A stretch of 64,000 nucleotides of DNA from NCBI GenBank assembly GCA_903813345.2, contig CAIIXF020000006.1, positions 7,616,989 to 7,680,988 on the forward strand, written 5' to 3'. The notes below the pieces were generated by a model. The model did not search any database and had not been told where the DNA came from. It was given only the letters and a program-made list of their open reading frames with translations. Source of the stretch: Owenia fusiformis (taxonomy: Eukaryota > Annelida > Polychaeta > Sabellida > Oweniidae). Shown here one piece after another: positions 30,401 through 39,960 of the stretch. The position numbers and the translations under genes were made by a program. Position 1 is the first letter of the stretch. Each line of letters starts with the position of its first letter.

Positions 30401-33400
30401 CCATAACATCCATGAAATCCTATCAAGAGCAGAATGTGTAAATTCTCCCAAATAATAAATAAATATTAAAATCTTTGGCATTACTTGATTAAAGTATGTT
30501 CTTTGGAAAAATATAAGGGCAAAATATTAAATGCAACCAAAGTTATGAAAGATTCACTAGATCTGAATCTGCTTTAATTTTAGTATTCCCAGTACAGACA
30601 TGTGAAATTATAGATACCCTTTCTCATATGTGAGGTCTTTTCTGATGTCGTTGGCATATTCTTGAGGGCCTTGCTAAATGATGGGTTCTGTTTACATTGA
30701 TCAAAGTCAATGTATTTTAGTATCTCTGTTATCTTTTCTTCTGTTAATGTTTTACCCAAAAATTCTGTCAACTCTTTGATAACCTTTCTACCATTTCTAC
30801 CATCCTACAAAATATCAAAAGATATTGAACATGCAATCCTTTTTATCCCAATCATATATTTTCTGAAAATTAGTGCAAAAACAGAATATTTGACCATGAG
30901 TGTTTTCAGACCATATCAATAAAACCAATAACAAAAACAGAGTAATAGAATGATAAGAATATCAGTCTTACTTTCCACAGTCCGTGGATTTGTAGCCAAC
31001 CTTTTAAGAATAGACAACTTTGATCTTGGGATGGTAAGAAAGTTTTCATAATGCAGTTTAGAGGGAGTAAGTGGAGACTTCTATACAATGGACAAAGTTG
31101 ATTAATAATTATTACCTTGAAAAGAGCTTCATAGTTGAGAAAATAAATGGACATATCATCTCTATGTTTCCACCAATCCAGATAGAAGTCAAACCATGTA
31201 CCAAGTACCACTACACGTAGAAGATATATGAAACTACATTTACATGTACAGAGTGTTCTACTCAAATTAAGAACAATGTTTATAGTTCCTTATGTTTTTT
31301 TGACTTTAAATGTAGTTATAAAGTTTAAACCACTTTTGCATATTTATAGTTCTACCCAATGTTATCAATATGTGCTGTGTCAAACTTTTCATACAGTGGT
31401 ACATACATACGATATGATATGTAAAGGTATTTTCTCATTATATTTACTTACAGTGTTTATTCTCTCCTGATATCACTGCAGCAAAATAATCTTCCCAAGT
31501 AATACCATCGGGGAAGACCGGGGTTAATGTTTGCATCAATTTGAACCAACTCAGGTATGTTGACTTTGGATTTCTAGTTGCTACAATGACCTAAAAATAA
31601 TTGAATACTTATTAAAGCTATGTTATGTCATGTAATGGTTTGTGCCTTTGAATTGATGAGCAAAATAGTAATTTCACTTTACATGTTACACTCACAGTAC
31701 CTTGCACTTTCCGGTTTTTGCATCCTTTGGGGCGAATTCATAAAGACCATGAGTTTTTAGAAGTCGAGGGGATTTTTGCTCACTCAGCCATGGAAGCGGT
31801 GATTCCCCATGTTCAAAACCTTTAAGTTTGCCAGGTATGAAATCTAAAAGATCACAAAAACCTTTCAGCCTTGAAAGTTCCATTCTCATTTACAATGAAA
31901 TGCTATGTGTCGAGTGACTAAATTTTCTCAAGAATAGCTAGGTCAGTTTGTTAAATTGAGGTCCAAGTAGACCCATTTAAAATAAAACCAAAAAGGGAAA
32001 ATAAAGTTTGGGGCCACCTTACGGCTAGGGGAAGAGGTTCTTTGGTCACTTACAATCTCTGCTAACAAGGATGTGGTATATTCTGTCATAGATTGGTGTG
32101 TTCCTTAGAGTTTCAGTATCCACATCATTCAGTATCAGTTGGAGCACCTCTAAGCCAATGTATGTGCCTGCAAATTGCAAGTTTCTCTGTACATATTGCA
32201 CTATTGTGATTTTTCCAGACCCTGTATTTTTCTATTGTTAATCACGGTGTATAACCCAAACGCTCCGACATGCACGACGGAGCGTTTCATTAACGCGGAA
32301 ACGCTCCGGAGCGAAATAAAATGGCGGCTAATGAAGATTCCACTATGACCGTAAGTATTGTTTCTCTCGTTTCTCTTACATATCATATGTTATGGTGAAA
32401 TATTATGTACCATTCGATGAACAATACCGTGGGCAAAGATCTTATTTATTCAACTTCTGGTGGTAAACTGTTCAGTATTTGCTTGATCAAAGCTCCGTAG
32501 TGTAGGTCGAACGAATCTGAAGATGACGATTTGACCACAAATTATGAATTAAACTAGTATTTCTATGAAAACGTTAATCTTTCTGTTAAAGTAGTAGATC
32601 ACAAACTCGTATATTCTCATTTTCTAAAATCCCAGTCCAAATCCATTACTTGTTCTCGAGAAATTGCTTGTTTTCCTCGAAACGCTCCGTCGATTTAGCA
32701 CACAATTTTAGAAACGCTCTTACCATTTTGTTTTGATATCATTTTCAGATTATTAAAGAAGAGTTCCGAATCGAATCTATCTCTCAAAAACGTGTTGTAC
32801 TTGTCAGGCAAATTGAAACATCTGAACCTGGTGGTGCTAAACGTGCAACTAGCTGATCTAAGCCTACATTATATGATGTCATGCCTACATGTGTGCTAAA
32901 TCATAAAACTATAGAAAAAAGAAACTTTATATGTGAATTAATCTTTCTTCTTTTGATGCCAAGGGGTATAATAAATCTTTTCTTTCTCTTCCTGAAAAGG
33001 AAAGGCAAGCTATATATTTCCTAAACTGATCTACACTACCGGAGCGTTTCCAGTTCACTGTGTTAACCAGATCGGAGCGTTTCTTGAATATGAGAATGTC
33101 ATCATTTTTAAGACTGGATTTTCGGTCATCAAATCACTATTACGATAATGTATGGTGCGTTGAAGCATTGGAATTTGACTAAAATATACGTTGGTGCTCT
33201 AATCTTGGCTCAACTAATCACATGTATCGATAAAAAGGGGTTTTGACCGGTAGAATGACAAATACGTTTTTGAATTTTCATAACTATACTGCTTCGTACA
33301 GCTCTTCCTAATTGCTTCAAACGTCAACAGCCATCCAAGTACAACATGAATATCACACCCATCGAATGGTATACTCGAAATATGTAACTCATACCTCTTA

Positions 33401-34743
33401 TTCCCATTATTGGGGAAATCGTCAGACGGCTCATCATTCCCGCCAGCCAGTTTTCCTACTCCGGAGCGTTTCTTTGTTTAATTTCAGTAATGAAACGCTC
33501 CGTCGTGCATGTCGGAGCGTTTGGGTTATACACCGTGTTAATGATACATTGGACTCAGGGAAGGAAATGTAATAGAGTGGTATTCACTAAGATTATATAC
33601 AATTGTCCCTCCTACTTTGGGTTGGCATTCTTGACACCGATGTGGCATTGAATTGAATTGGAACAGGATGGATTTCAGAGGCCTTCAGAAATTGGAAGAA
33701 TTTCATTCCTTGCCAGTCCTATTCTTAAAAGTCTAAAGCATGGATGATTCCACCCACTGTATAATAAACTCCTGTACCTATGATAATACAAATAATTTGT
33801 GGCACATTTAGCTGGAATTAACATGTAAAGTCACATGTTCTGAAGTACACTCAGCTGTTCCCATAAACATATACCTGTTTATAACTTTATATACACTCAG
33901 TTATTCTCATAAATACTCACATGTTCTTAGTACACTTGACTTTTCTCATGTACACTTGGCTGCTCTCATGTTCACTCATTTGTTCTCATATACACTCAGC
34001 TCTTCTCATAAACACCCATTCTCATTTACACTCAGCTGTTCTTATTTACACTCACCTTTCCTCGTATAAACTCACTTGTTCTTATGTACACTCACCTGTT
34101 CTCATGTTCACTCATTTGTTCTCATGCACACTCAGCTCTTCTCCAACACCCATTCTCATTTACACTCAGCTGTTCTCTTAACACTCACCTGTTATCACGC
34201 ACAATCTCCTGTTCTCTTGCATACTCACCTGTTCTAGTGTTCACCCACCTGTTGTCTTGTACGATTACCTGATCTCGTGTACACTCATCTGTTCACTTGC
34301 ATACTCACCTGTTGTTCACCCACCTGTTGTCTTGTACACTCATCTGTTCTCATGTACACTCATCTGTTCTCATATACACTGATTTGTTCTCATATAGCCT
34401 ACACTCATTTGTTCTCATCTACACTCATTTGTTCTCATATACACTTATCTGTTCTCATGTACACTCATTTGTTCTCATGTACACTCATTTGTTCTCATTT
34501 ACACTCATTTGTTCTCATGTACACTCATCTGTTCTCATGTACACTCATTTGTTCTCATGTTCACTCACCTGTTCTCATGTAGCCAGTAAAGTAGATATCA
34601 TCAGGAAACATCTTAAAATTTGCTAAAGATTCTGTGAACACATCCGGATGAAATGCTGGCAGTAATGGTACTCCTTCCTTGTAATTCTCCTTCCCGTAGC
34701 CATAATGGATCCCTTTGGCTTTCTTCAGAAAATTTTCAGCCAT
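27455..34743 (-). CDS. Cytosolic sulfotransferase, 7 exons, 339 aa
   Basis: Minus-strand exons: 34743-34569, 32221-32054, 31843-31701, 31590-31452, 31210-31116, 30804-30618 and 27567-27455; phases agree and the total is exactly 340 codons. Cytosolic sulfotransferases move sulfate from PAPS to hydroxyls or amines. Family marks: 'RLLKTH' with the catalytic-type His (about residue 146), '[12 protein letters not shown]' (PAPS 3'-phosphate Arg and Ser, about 168-176), '[11 protein letters not shown]', 'YFLNYEALF', '[11 protein letters not shown]' and the C-terminal '[14 protein letters not shown]' (canonical RKGxxGDWKN). The usual 5'-PSB loop YPKSGTTW is replaced by 'YMRTGSGKIT' across the exon 1/2 junction, so activity is uncertain. 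There is no signal peptide, consistent with a cytosolic enzyme. It is somewhat longer than the usual 290-300 residues. The substrate cannot be told. Confidence 0.9.
27946..30195. mobile_element. Mutator-like TIR element, 2250 bp, in a sulfotransferase intron
   Basis: Terminal inverted repeats begin GGCTTTGTATAAAAAACCTC and run with gaps for well over 100 bp, including 'ccacgtacgtgggacatga' and 'cagtctttgaagggttcaat'. The element is flanked by the exact 9-bp duplication AGGAGTTGT (27937-27945 and 30196-30204). A third, internal copy of the subterminal part lies at 29680-29760. Composite B copy 2 is nested inside. There is no transposase frame. Confidence 0.8.
28163..29607 (-). mobile_element. 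Composite repeat B, copy 2
   Basis: It is inverted relative to copy 1. It runs from 'gcattaacatgacaaaatg' through about nine core units of 107-169 bp (each with 'gtcaatttgaagcaagttga', 'gaccttgagaaggtcattga' and 'gaacatgtagatgatttt') to an array of 'cgccggacgccaac' and the end module 'ggagaccataacaatatgtc' plus hairpin ATGTCACCAC-cttttg-GTGGTGACAT. The end module is present twice in tandem (29517-29562 and 29570-29607). Confidence 0.75.
32222..32242 (-). other. Shortened 3' splice region of sulfotransferase intron 1
   Basis: Only 21 bases of host sequence (minus strand 'attaacaatag...aatacag') remain between the acceptor of exon 2 and the 1.3-kb element that follows. The branch point must therefore be the 'attaac' word at the junction or lie inside the element. 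Confidence 0.55.
32243..33537. mobile_element. TIR element with CACGGTG ends and 5-bp duplication TTAAT
   Basis: It is 1295 bp long, with perfect inverted termini for about 50 bp starting CACGGTGTATAACCC. It is flanked by TTAAT on both sides (32238-32242, 33538-33542). A CAC...GTG terminus plus a 5-bp duplication is what Transib/RAG-like elements show, though other TIR groups (Chapaev, CACTA) also start CAC. The motif GAAACGCTCCG or its complement occurs about ten times, clustered in both subterminal regions and inside. No transposase is present. A short spliced reading frame lies within (32321-32856). Confidence 0.75.
32321..32856 (+). CDS. Small spliced reading frame inside the CACGGTG element (45 aa)
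   Basis: ATG at 32321 opens '[10 protein letters not shown]' and runs into a textbook donor (gtaagt at 32351). An acceptor 'atcattttcag' ends at 32748, and the second exon is open for 35 codons ('[20 protein letters not shown]' ... 'GGAKRATS') to TGA at 32854-32856. A poly(A) signal AATAAA follows near 32970. It is in phase across the junction. The protein is unknown to me; it may be the 5' end of a captured host gene or of the lost transposase. Existence as an expressed gene is inferred from splice signals only. Confidence 0.4.
33845..34568. repeat. Minisatellite (~20 bp) derived from the exon 1 splice donor
   Basis: Units close to 'acactcatttgttctcatgt' are repeated for about 700 bases, right up to exon 1 of the sulfotransferase. 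On the minus strand the unit reads 'acatgagaacagrtgagtgt', which is the exon 1 end plus its donor (TACATGAGAACAG|gtgagtg). Several units keep a perfect cag|gtgagt on the minus strand (near 34091, 34224, 34303). Confidence 0.9.
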
Positions 34744-35535
34744 TTTAAATTATGGGACTTGTGTTCATGTGCAGCATTTGAGTTCAATATGTGCAAACAA
34801 ATGTAAATCTGTGATGAGTGTGCATTATTTGTATACACCTAGATAAATGGTACTCTGAAAATCATGTTCATGCCACATGATTGTGTTGATATTAAGATTG
34901 CCCTGTACAGTTGTTATTGTAACATAAAGATACAATACAAATTGCCAAGGCTTATACCTATATTGAAACAAATGAAGTAGTTTTCTCAGCCAGAATTTCT
35001 GCCTCAAATTTCTTTTGAAGTTTGTTCCCTTTTTCGATAAAAAAATTACTCGATAAACTGATAATAATGTCATTCAGTTTCACCTCGGTAAAATTTCAAT
35101 CCTAGGTATTTTTGTAATGTCAAAAGGCCCCAGAGTACAACCATTGAAGCTTACCTGAATTTCTCACAAATAGACCAATGGGCGTTTATTCGAAAGTGGG
35201 GTGTATAAAAAAAATCCCTCTTTATAAAGGACTTCTCAATAAACGTCCAGTGGGTGAAGACATTCGAGAAAAGGATTGAATTAGCTAATACTAAAAACGA
35301 CCCGGGAAAAAACAGAAGTGACAGAAGAGAAGTAGGCTAATCTTGATATGATGTAGCAAAAATATGACGAAGGGTCACAAGTCAACTAATGCTCAGGTTC
35401 ATGATACCATTGCATAAGTATGAAGGTCATGTGTCAATTTTAAGATCCATAATATTCCTCGAAATAAACGCCCACTGGCAGCTATTCCCTCCTAATAAAT
35501 GCCCATCCCCTTGGAAAAAATGTTTTCCCCTGCTA
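34744..35535. other. Upstream of the sulfotransferase, no features seen
   Basis: Presumed promoter and 5' UTR side of the sulfotransferase gene. I see no convincing TATA box or further exon. AT-rich sequence. Confidence 0.35.
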
Positions 35536-36642
35536 ATAAAGGTCAGTGATGGGCAGGAAAGGGTACAGTTGAGATACCAGATCACACTGGAGAAAAAGCA
35601 TTTATAAATCACCCTGGACGAAGTGATAAGGTTAAAACAAGTGGCTCTGATTTAGGAAAAAACGATCTTCCTAAAAATTAATAATTTTTGTACCCCAATT
35701 TTTGTAAGGTTAAATTCTTGTGGACAAAGAGGAGAATCATATACAATTTTGTATTATGTTCAAGTGGTACATCTTAAACTACTCAGTTCGTGTGTTTTAA
35801 ATTGAATGGAACGCGCATTAGTGGCTGGAGTGTAAATTAAAGTTGAGAATTATATCTCCCGCTAAAAATTACGATTTTATATTGTCAAAATATCTTTCAT
35901 TGATGATCAATGATGCATATAAACGTTCATGCACACCGAGATTGTATGTTTCTTTTCATATGTGCATTTACAGCATCGACAGTTATTTTAATTTGATGTG
36001 ATGCCTATTGTTTTACTCCCGACGACGAACATTTGAGGAAAATAAGCGGTCATTGATTTGCGATGGTGATTTGTGATAAAACGCGGCTTTCTATACCTGA
36101 TTTAGTTTCATTAATTTAACGTTTTCCAGTCATGTCCTATGACAATCGCCGTTATGAAGCGTCGAAAATCTCTTTATATTACATCAAGTCATGTGGAAGT
36201 GGCCTTTGGATGAAATAAGAGTCTAAGATACATGCAGCTTGTTAGACGTACGATGCCCGTTGTCAACGCAAAGTCCAAAGATCTGGATGTCAAAACAACC
36301 CCTTTATTTACACTGCCATTGCACATGAATGGGAATTATGTTTATGTCCACTATTTTAGTAAATCGTCTTGGACATTTACTATAGAACAAATCATTTGCC
36401 TTACTGTATCTTTTGTTTAGCCTGAGAAGCTGAGTTATTCTTAACCAGATTGAAAAAATTAAGTATTGTGCGTATAATTCCATCGTCGGCAAGTCGTTGA
36501 ATGACATCAGGTAACACACTGGTGAACTCATTTATTAGATCTTCAATATTTTCATCTAGCATCTGTATCGTTGCATTGCCATCTGTGGAACTGTGTGCTT
36601 CATTGCTGTGACAAGATTTCAAATTTATTACGGACGTTTATT

Positions 36643-38236
36643 ACGGAGTGGCTCCAGGACCGACAATTGTCGGTACTGGAGACTGTCCAGGGGTATTTGC
36701 TAGGGTACCGACACTTGTCGGCACTCTATCGTCACCTAGTAGTGCCAGATAGAGAACCGACAATTGTCGGTACGCAAGTGGCTACTACGTGTTTTTGCTA
36801 GAGAGCCGACAATTTCATAAATAAATCGACTACTTTTACTTTTAGAAACAACCTCATCACTGGTAGCCTCGTGGTTAGCGAGCACGACTCGAACACACTC
36901 GGTCCCGAGTTCGAATCCCGGCAGGACCTGCTTTTTTCTTTTGAGGGGGGGGCATAGTGCTTCTTTTGCAGTATGGAATCACACAGGCATTAACTTGTAT
37001 CGAGCCATAATTTATTTCGACAAAAATTGATTCAACTTCCATCAAAATTGTCCTACAAGCTTCAATTAAAAAACGTTTTAAAGCTCTTTTCTTGTTCTAT
37101 CTAATGGGTCGATATATACAGTAAGGGGAGGGGATGCTTTCGCCCCCGTCGCTCTCTACCCTTACTACGCCATGGCACAGGAGAAATATCTCATTTGGAA
37201 TATATCACTGTTTACTTTGCGTTTGGTAGCTCTCTCATGCGAGATGGAATCGTGGCCATTAACTAAGGGAGCCAAATGCAACTTCCATCAAAAATTGTGC
37301 TATAAGGTATGAGTACCGTAATCCAACACCAAATTCGAAAATTCATAACAATACTTTGCACATATGGCGTTCGTAACCAACTATGAAACGCTTACCCCCC
37401 CCCATAGTGTTATATATCAAAATGCACCTGTCCATATAGGGGTTCGATTGACCTACATCAAATTATAGGGAGTCAGGTTACTTTTTGAGATATCAGCGTC
37501 CGTTTATTGTAACTCGCGTTTGCTACCACTTCCTCAATTCTGATATGACGGGCAAACGCGTAGTAAACATGCTCACGTTCGGAACTATTTTGACCTACAT
37601 CGCTATTTTCGTAATTCAAATGAAAGTTGAACTCCTCTTTATTTTGATACCAAATAGTCGCATACTAGGTACCCTAGAAGCCAACTATGGGTTATTTAGA
37701 ACGATACCACTGGTTTTTAAATGGACTATATAGGGGTCATACCTTTTGGCGGATGGATATGGAACCTCATACCATAAGCTTCAAATAAAAAACATTCTAG
37801 CTATTTTCTTCTATCTAATGGGTAGCAAACGCCCGTTTCTACGCCTGATCGGCTCAGGAGTAATATCCTGTCTGTTTAGAATATGAATAGCCGTTTACTC
37901 TGCATTAATAGCTTTCTAACGTCTTACTTGTTCATGTTTTTTATATTGGGTTTTCAACGTTTTCTACCATTCCCTGTTCCCGGGCTACCATTTTTGACTG
38001 GGTTTGGTAATGCCCTCCCCGGGTTTTGCACTTGTTCCCAAAATATCCGTATGATATCTGAAATATCCCCCCACGCATTGCGCATGCGCCAGAAAATTCG
38101 AAAATCAATATTTGTCGGTCCTCTAGCGTGTAAACACAGCATATCTCCCGTACCGACAATTTATTTGTCGGTCCTCTAGCGTGCCACCACCTCAGAGTCT
38201 AGAGTACCGACAATTGTCGTTACTCTAGCCTTTACG
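36643..38236. mobile_element. hAT-like non-autonomous element nested in the 3.55-kb element
   Basis: An 8-9 bp direct repeat, (A)ATTTATTA, flanks it (36622-36630, 38237-38245); the left copy is partly repeated at 36636-36642, so the left edge is uncertain by a dozen bases. The subterminal regions on both sides carry the palindrome CCGACAATTGTCGG or close variants, at about 36660, 36705, 36752, 36803, 38105, 38150 and 38207. No protein is encoded. It contains a tRNA-like segment. Confidence 0.65.
36858..36932 (+). pseudogene. tRNA-like sequence (pol III A and B boxes)
   Basis: 'ggtagcctcgtggttagcg' resembles a tRNA D-arm/A box and 'gagttcgaatcccgg' is an excellent T-arm/B box, followed by a T-run ('gcttttttctttt'). 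The acceptor and D stems do not pair properly and the anticodon stem is poor, so it is not a functional tRNA. A tRNA-derived SINE head or an old tRNA pseudogene is likely. Confidence 0.45.
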
Positions 38237-39170
38237 AATTTATTATATCATTCATTTCATTGGTGATTTCATTGGTGGTTTCATTTTCAATTTTATTTTC
38301 AATTTCATTTTCTTTTTCAATGTTATTATCCATTGTTGTACGACATTTCATTTCATTGTTACTGTCAATATCTAATTTTGAGCATTTAGATACATGGGGA
38401 ACATCACTGTCCAAGTACTGGGCTATTGATATTGTCATGGAGTGACTGATCCTGAATCACTATTTTTTTGCCACTGGCTTCGATCTCACTGGGAATCACA
38501 TCTGAGAATTTTTTTGTTATCAATTTAATCGTTCCATTCACATTAATAATTTTTCTGATTTTCATTTCATTTTCAGGATGTTTTAAAATCAAGTGTTGTA
38601 TTATTGCATTAAATTGTTTTGTTTTCCCGTCACAATGGTAGCATTGGAAGCCTACACACCTGAAAGTAAACAAGTGATTAATTAGACATCCATTCCACGT
38701 ATTTTCCATATATTCTGTGGGAATCAGAGCCGCGTTTTTTCCAGAAAATAAATCTAATCTCCCTCAGGGACGTAAATTACTTCTTGTATTAGAAAAATAA
38801 TGGTGATATGACATTCCCTGGTTCATAAACTATCATATTGCCAAATATCAATGCATTTGAAACAGAGTATCTACCATTTTTTCGAAAATAATCAAAAAAA
38901 AATATTGCGGTTATTTACAAAAATATATTATTTCAATTTGTATTCATTTCGTTTCTTAGTATTAATCGTTACAATATTATATATAGGGAGGTGGATATGT
39001 CTTGGATCAATGTACCGAGTTTGAACATGTCAGGTGGCCAAGAAAGGGTATAATTTAAAGAAATAAACTCACCCCTGCTCTGCCATGTTTATTTTTAGGA
39101 AGATCGTTTTTTCCTAAATCAGAGCCACTTGTTTTGACCTTATCACTTCGTCCAGGGTGTAAATGTGAAT

Positions 39171-39605
39171 AGACTAGATGCGAGTAGAAATGATCTTGAT
39201 TTACGTCATTAAATATTCAAAATTCAGTCAAAGTGATGTCTTATTTGAAATCTACATGTAAAAATACATCTAAAAATATGGTTTCGAAAATTGTTTATCA
39301 ACTTTGAAAATGTAATCTTTTTTGAAAATGTGACTTCTAGTTCGGGTTGATTCCCCATAGACCCCATGTTACAAAATCACAAAAAAATGAAATATCTTTT
39401 CTTGTATTGGACATATAACATTTTCCCTTACTTGACATACTTTAATTTGCATAACTATTCGATACATAAGGGCTTTATGGAAATTGAACCACTAAAACAG
39501 ATGTAATTTAAGATAAAGGGAACTTTCTGCTATATCCGCCATGCTATCTGACCCGAACGAGCCACCTGGTGGTGAAACTAGTAACTACATACTCGCATTT
39601 GCGTT
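39171..39605 (+). mobile_element. MITE D, copy 1
   Basis: About 435 bp with ends 'aGATGCGAGTAGAAAT' and 'TACATACTCGCATT'. It matches, inverted, the segment at 50135-50564 along its length ('cttgatttacgtcattaaa', 'accccatgtta'). It interrupts the zinc-finger copy between 'aaatgtgaat' and 'ttctgctcaa'. Confidence 0.8.
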
Positions 39606-39960
39606 ATTCTGCTCAAAATGCTTCAGAGTTGAGGCATCATTAAGTGTACACAGAAAAACAAATATATGCTACTGGTGAGAACTTGTTTAGCTGTGTGCAC
39701 TGTAATGAGTGCCCACTGTTTATGATAAGAATACTAGTATTGTAAATCTAACACAATATTTGCTGATTTTTTAATTGAAATTTAATTTGAAATTCAACAA
39801 GAAACATTTTACCTGCACGAGCACCCATTTGGCTAAATGGTTATATAAAATACTTTTTTGAGTTGTTTTTATGTGAGATCAATGTTTTGCCATGTTACAA
39901 CTTTCCATTATAAACCATTTTGAAAAATATAGAAAAGCTATAGGGCGCAATATTTCTAAT

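Larger units (their letters stand above)
36405..39086 (-). pseudogene. Broken transposon-borne gene with a C2H2-like N-terminus
   Basis: Minus strand: exon 1 39086-39073 ('MAEQ', donor gtgagt) and exon 2 from 38659 (acceptor tttactttcag). Exon 2 starts 'CVGFQCYHCDGKTKQF' followed by 'HLILKH', a C2H2-type finger, then 'KKFSDVIPSEIEASGKKIVI'. A frameshift near 38405-38435 moves it to the frame 'YLDSDVPHVSKCSKLDID'. The gene is cut by the nested insertion at 38236/36643 and continues 36621-36405 ('DENIEDLINEFTSVLPDVIQ') to a donor gtaagg. Later exons are absent. I do not recognise the family; it may be the element's own protein or a captured host gene. Confidence 0.55.
35610..39159. mobile_element. 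3.55-kb TIR element, CACCCTGG ends, 5-bp duplication TAAAT
   Basis: Inverted termini start CACCCTGGACGAAGTGATAA and match for about 68 bp with one difference. They are flanked by TAAAT (35605-35609, 39160-39164), and the uninterrupted zinc-finger copy at 20521 confirms the empty site. On the minus strand the element carries a broken spliced gene starting just inside one TIR (39086). A second element (about 36643-38236) is nested in that gene. The CAC/GTG termini and 5-bp duplication are shared with the 32243-33537 element, although the TIR sequences differ. Confidence 0.85.
35536..39960 (+). pseudogene. Duplicate of the zinc-finger gene 3' end, split by two insertions
   Basis: Three pieces align in order to exon C and its 3' flank. 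35540-35609 ('gggtacagttgaga' ... 'cacactggagaaaaagcatt') matches 20467-20528; 39160-39170 ('taaatgtgaat') matches 20521-20531; 39606-39960 ('ttctgctcaaaatgcttcag' onward) matches 20532-20835 and then 25250-25330. The left piece has deletions and frameshifts, so no protein can be made. The breaks fall exactly at the 35610-39159 element and at the 39171-39605 MITE. The 3' flank is shared, so this is a DNA-level segmental copy, not a processed retrocopy. Confidence 0.85.

Noticed and set aside
30975-31015. Extra sulfotransferase exon candidate ('[11 protein letters not shown]') before a gtaaga donor
   Set aside because: Joining exon 5 directly to exon 6 gives the family-typical continuation and keeps the frame; the acceptor here is poor.
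33921-34626. CRISPR-like appearance of the regularly repeated 20-mers
   Set aside because: There are no unique spacers, the unit is contiguous, and the genome is animal; it is a minisatellite.
36858-36932. Functional tRNA gene
   Set aside because: The B box is good but acceptor and D stems do not pair and it sits inside a transposon; kept only as tRNA-like.
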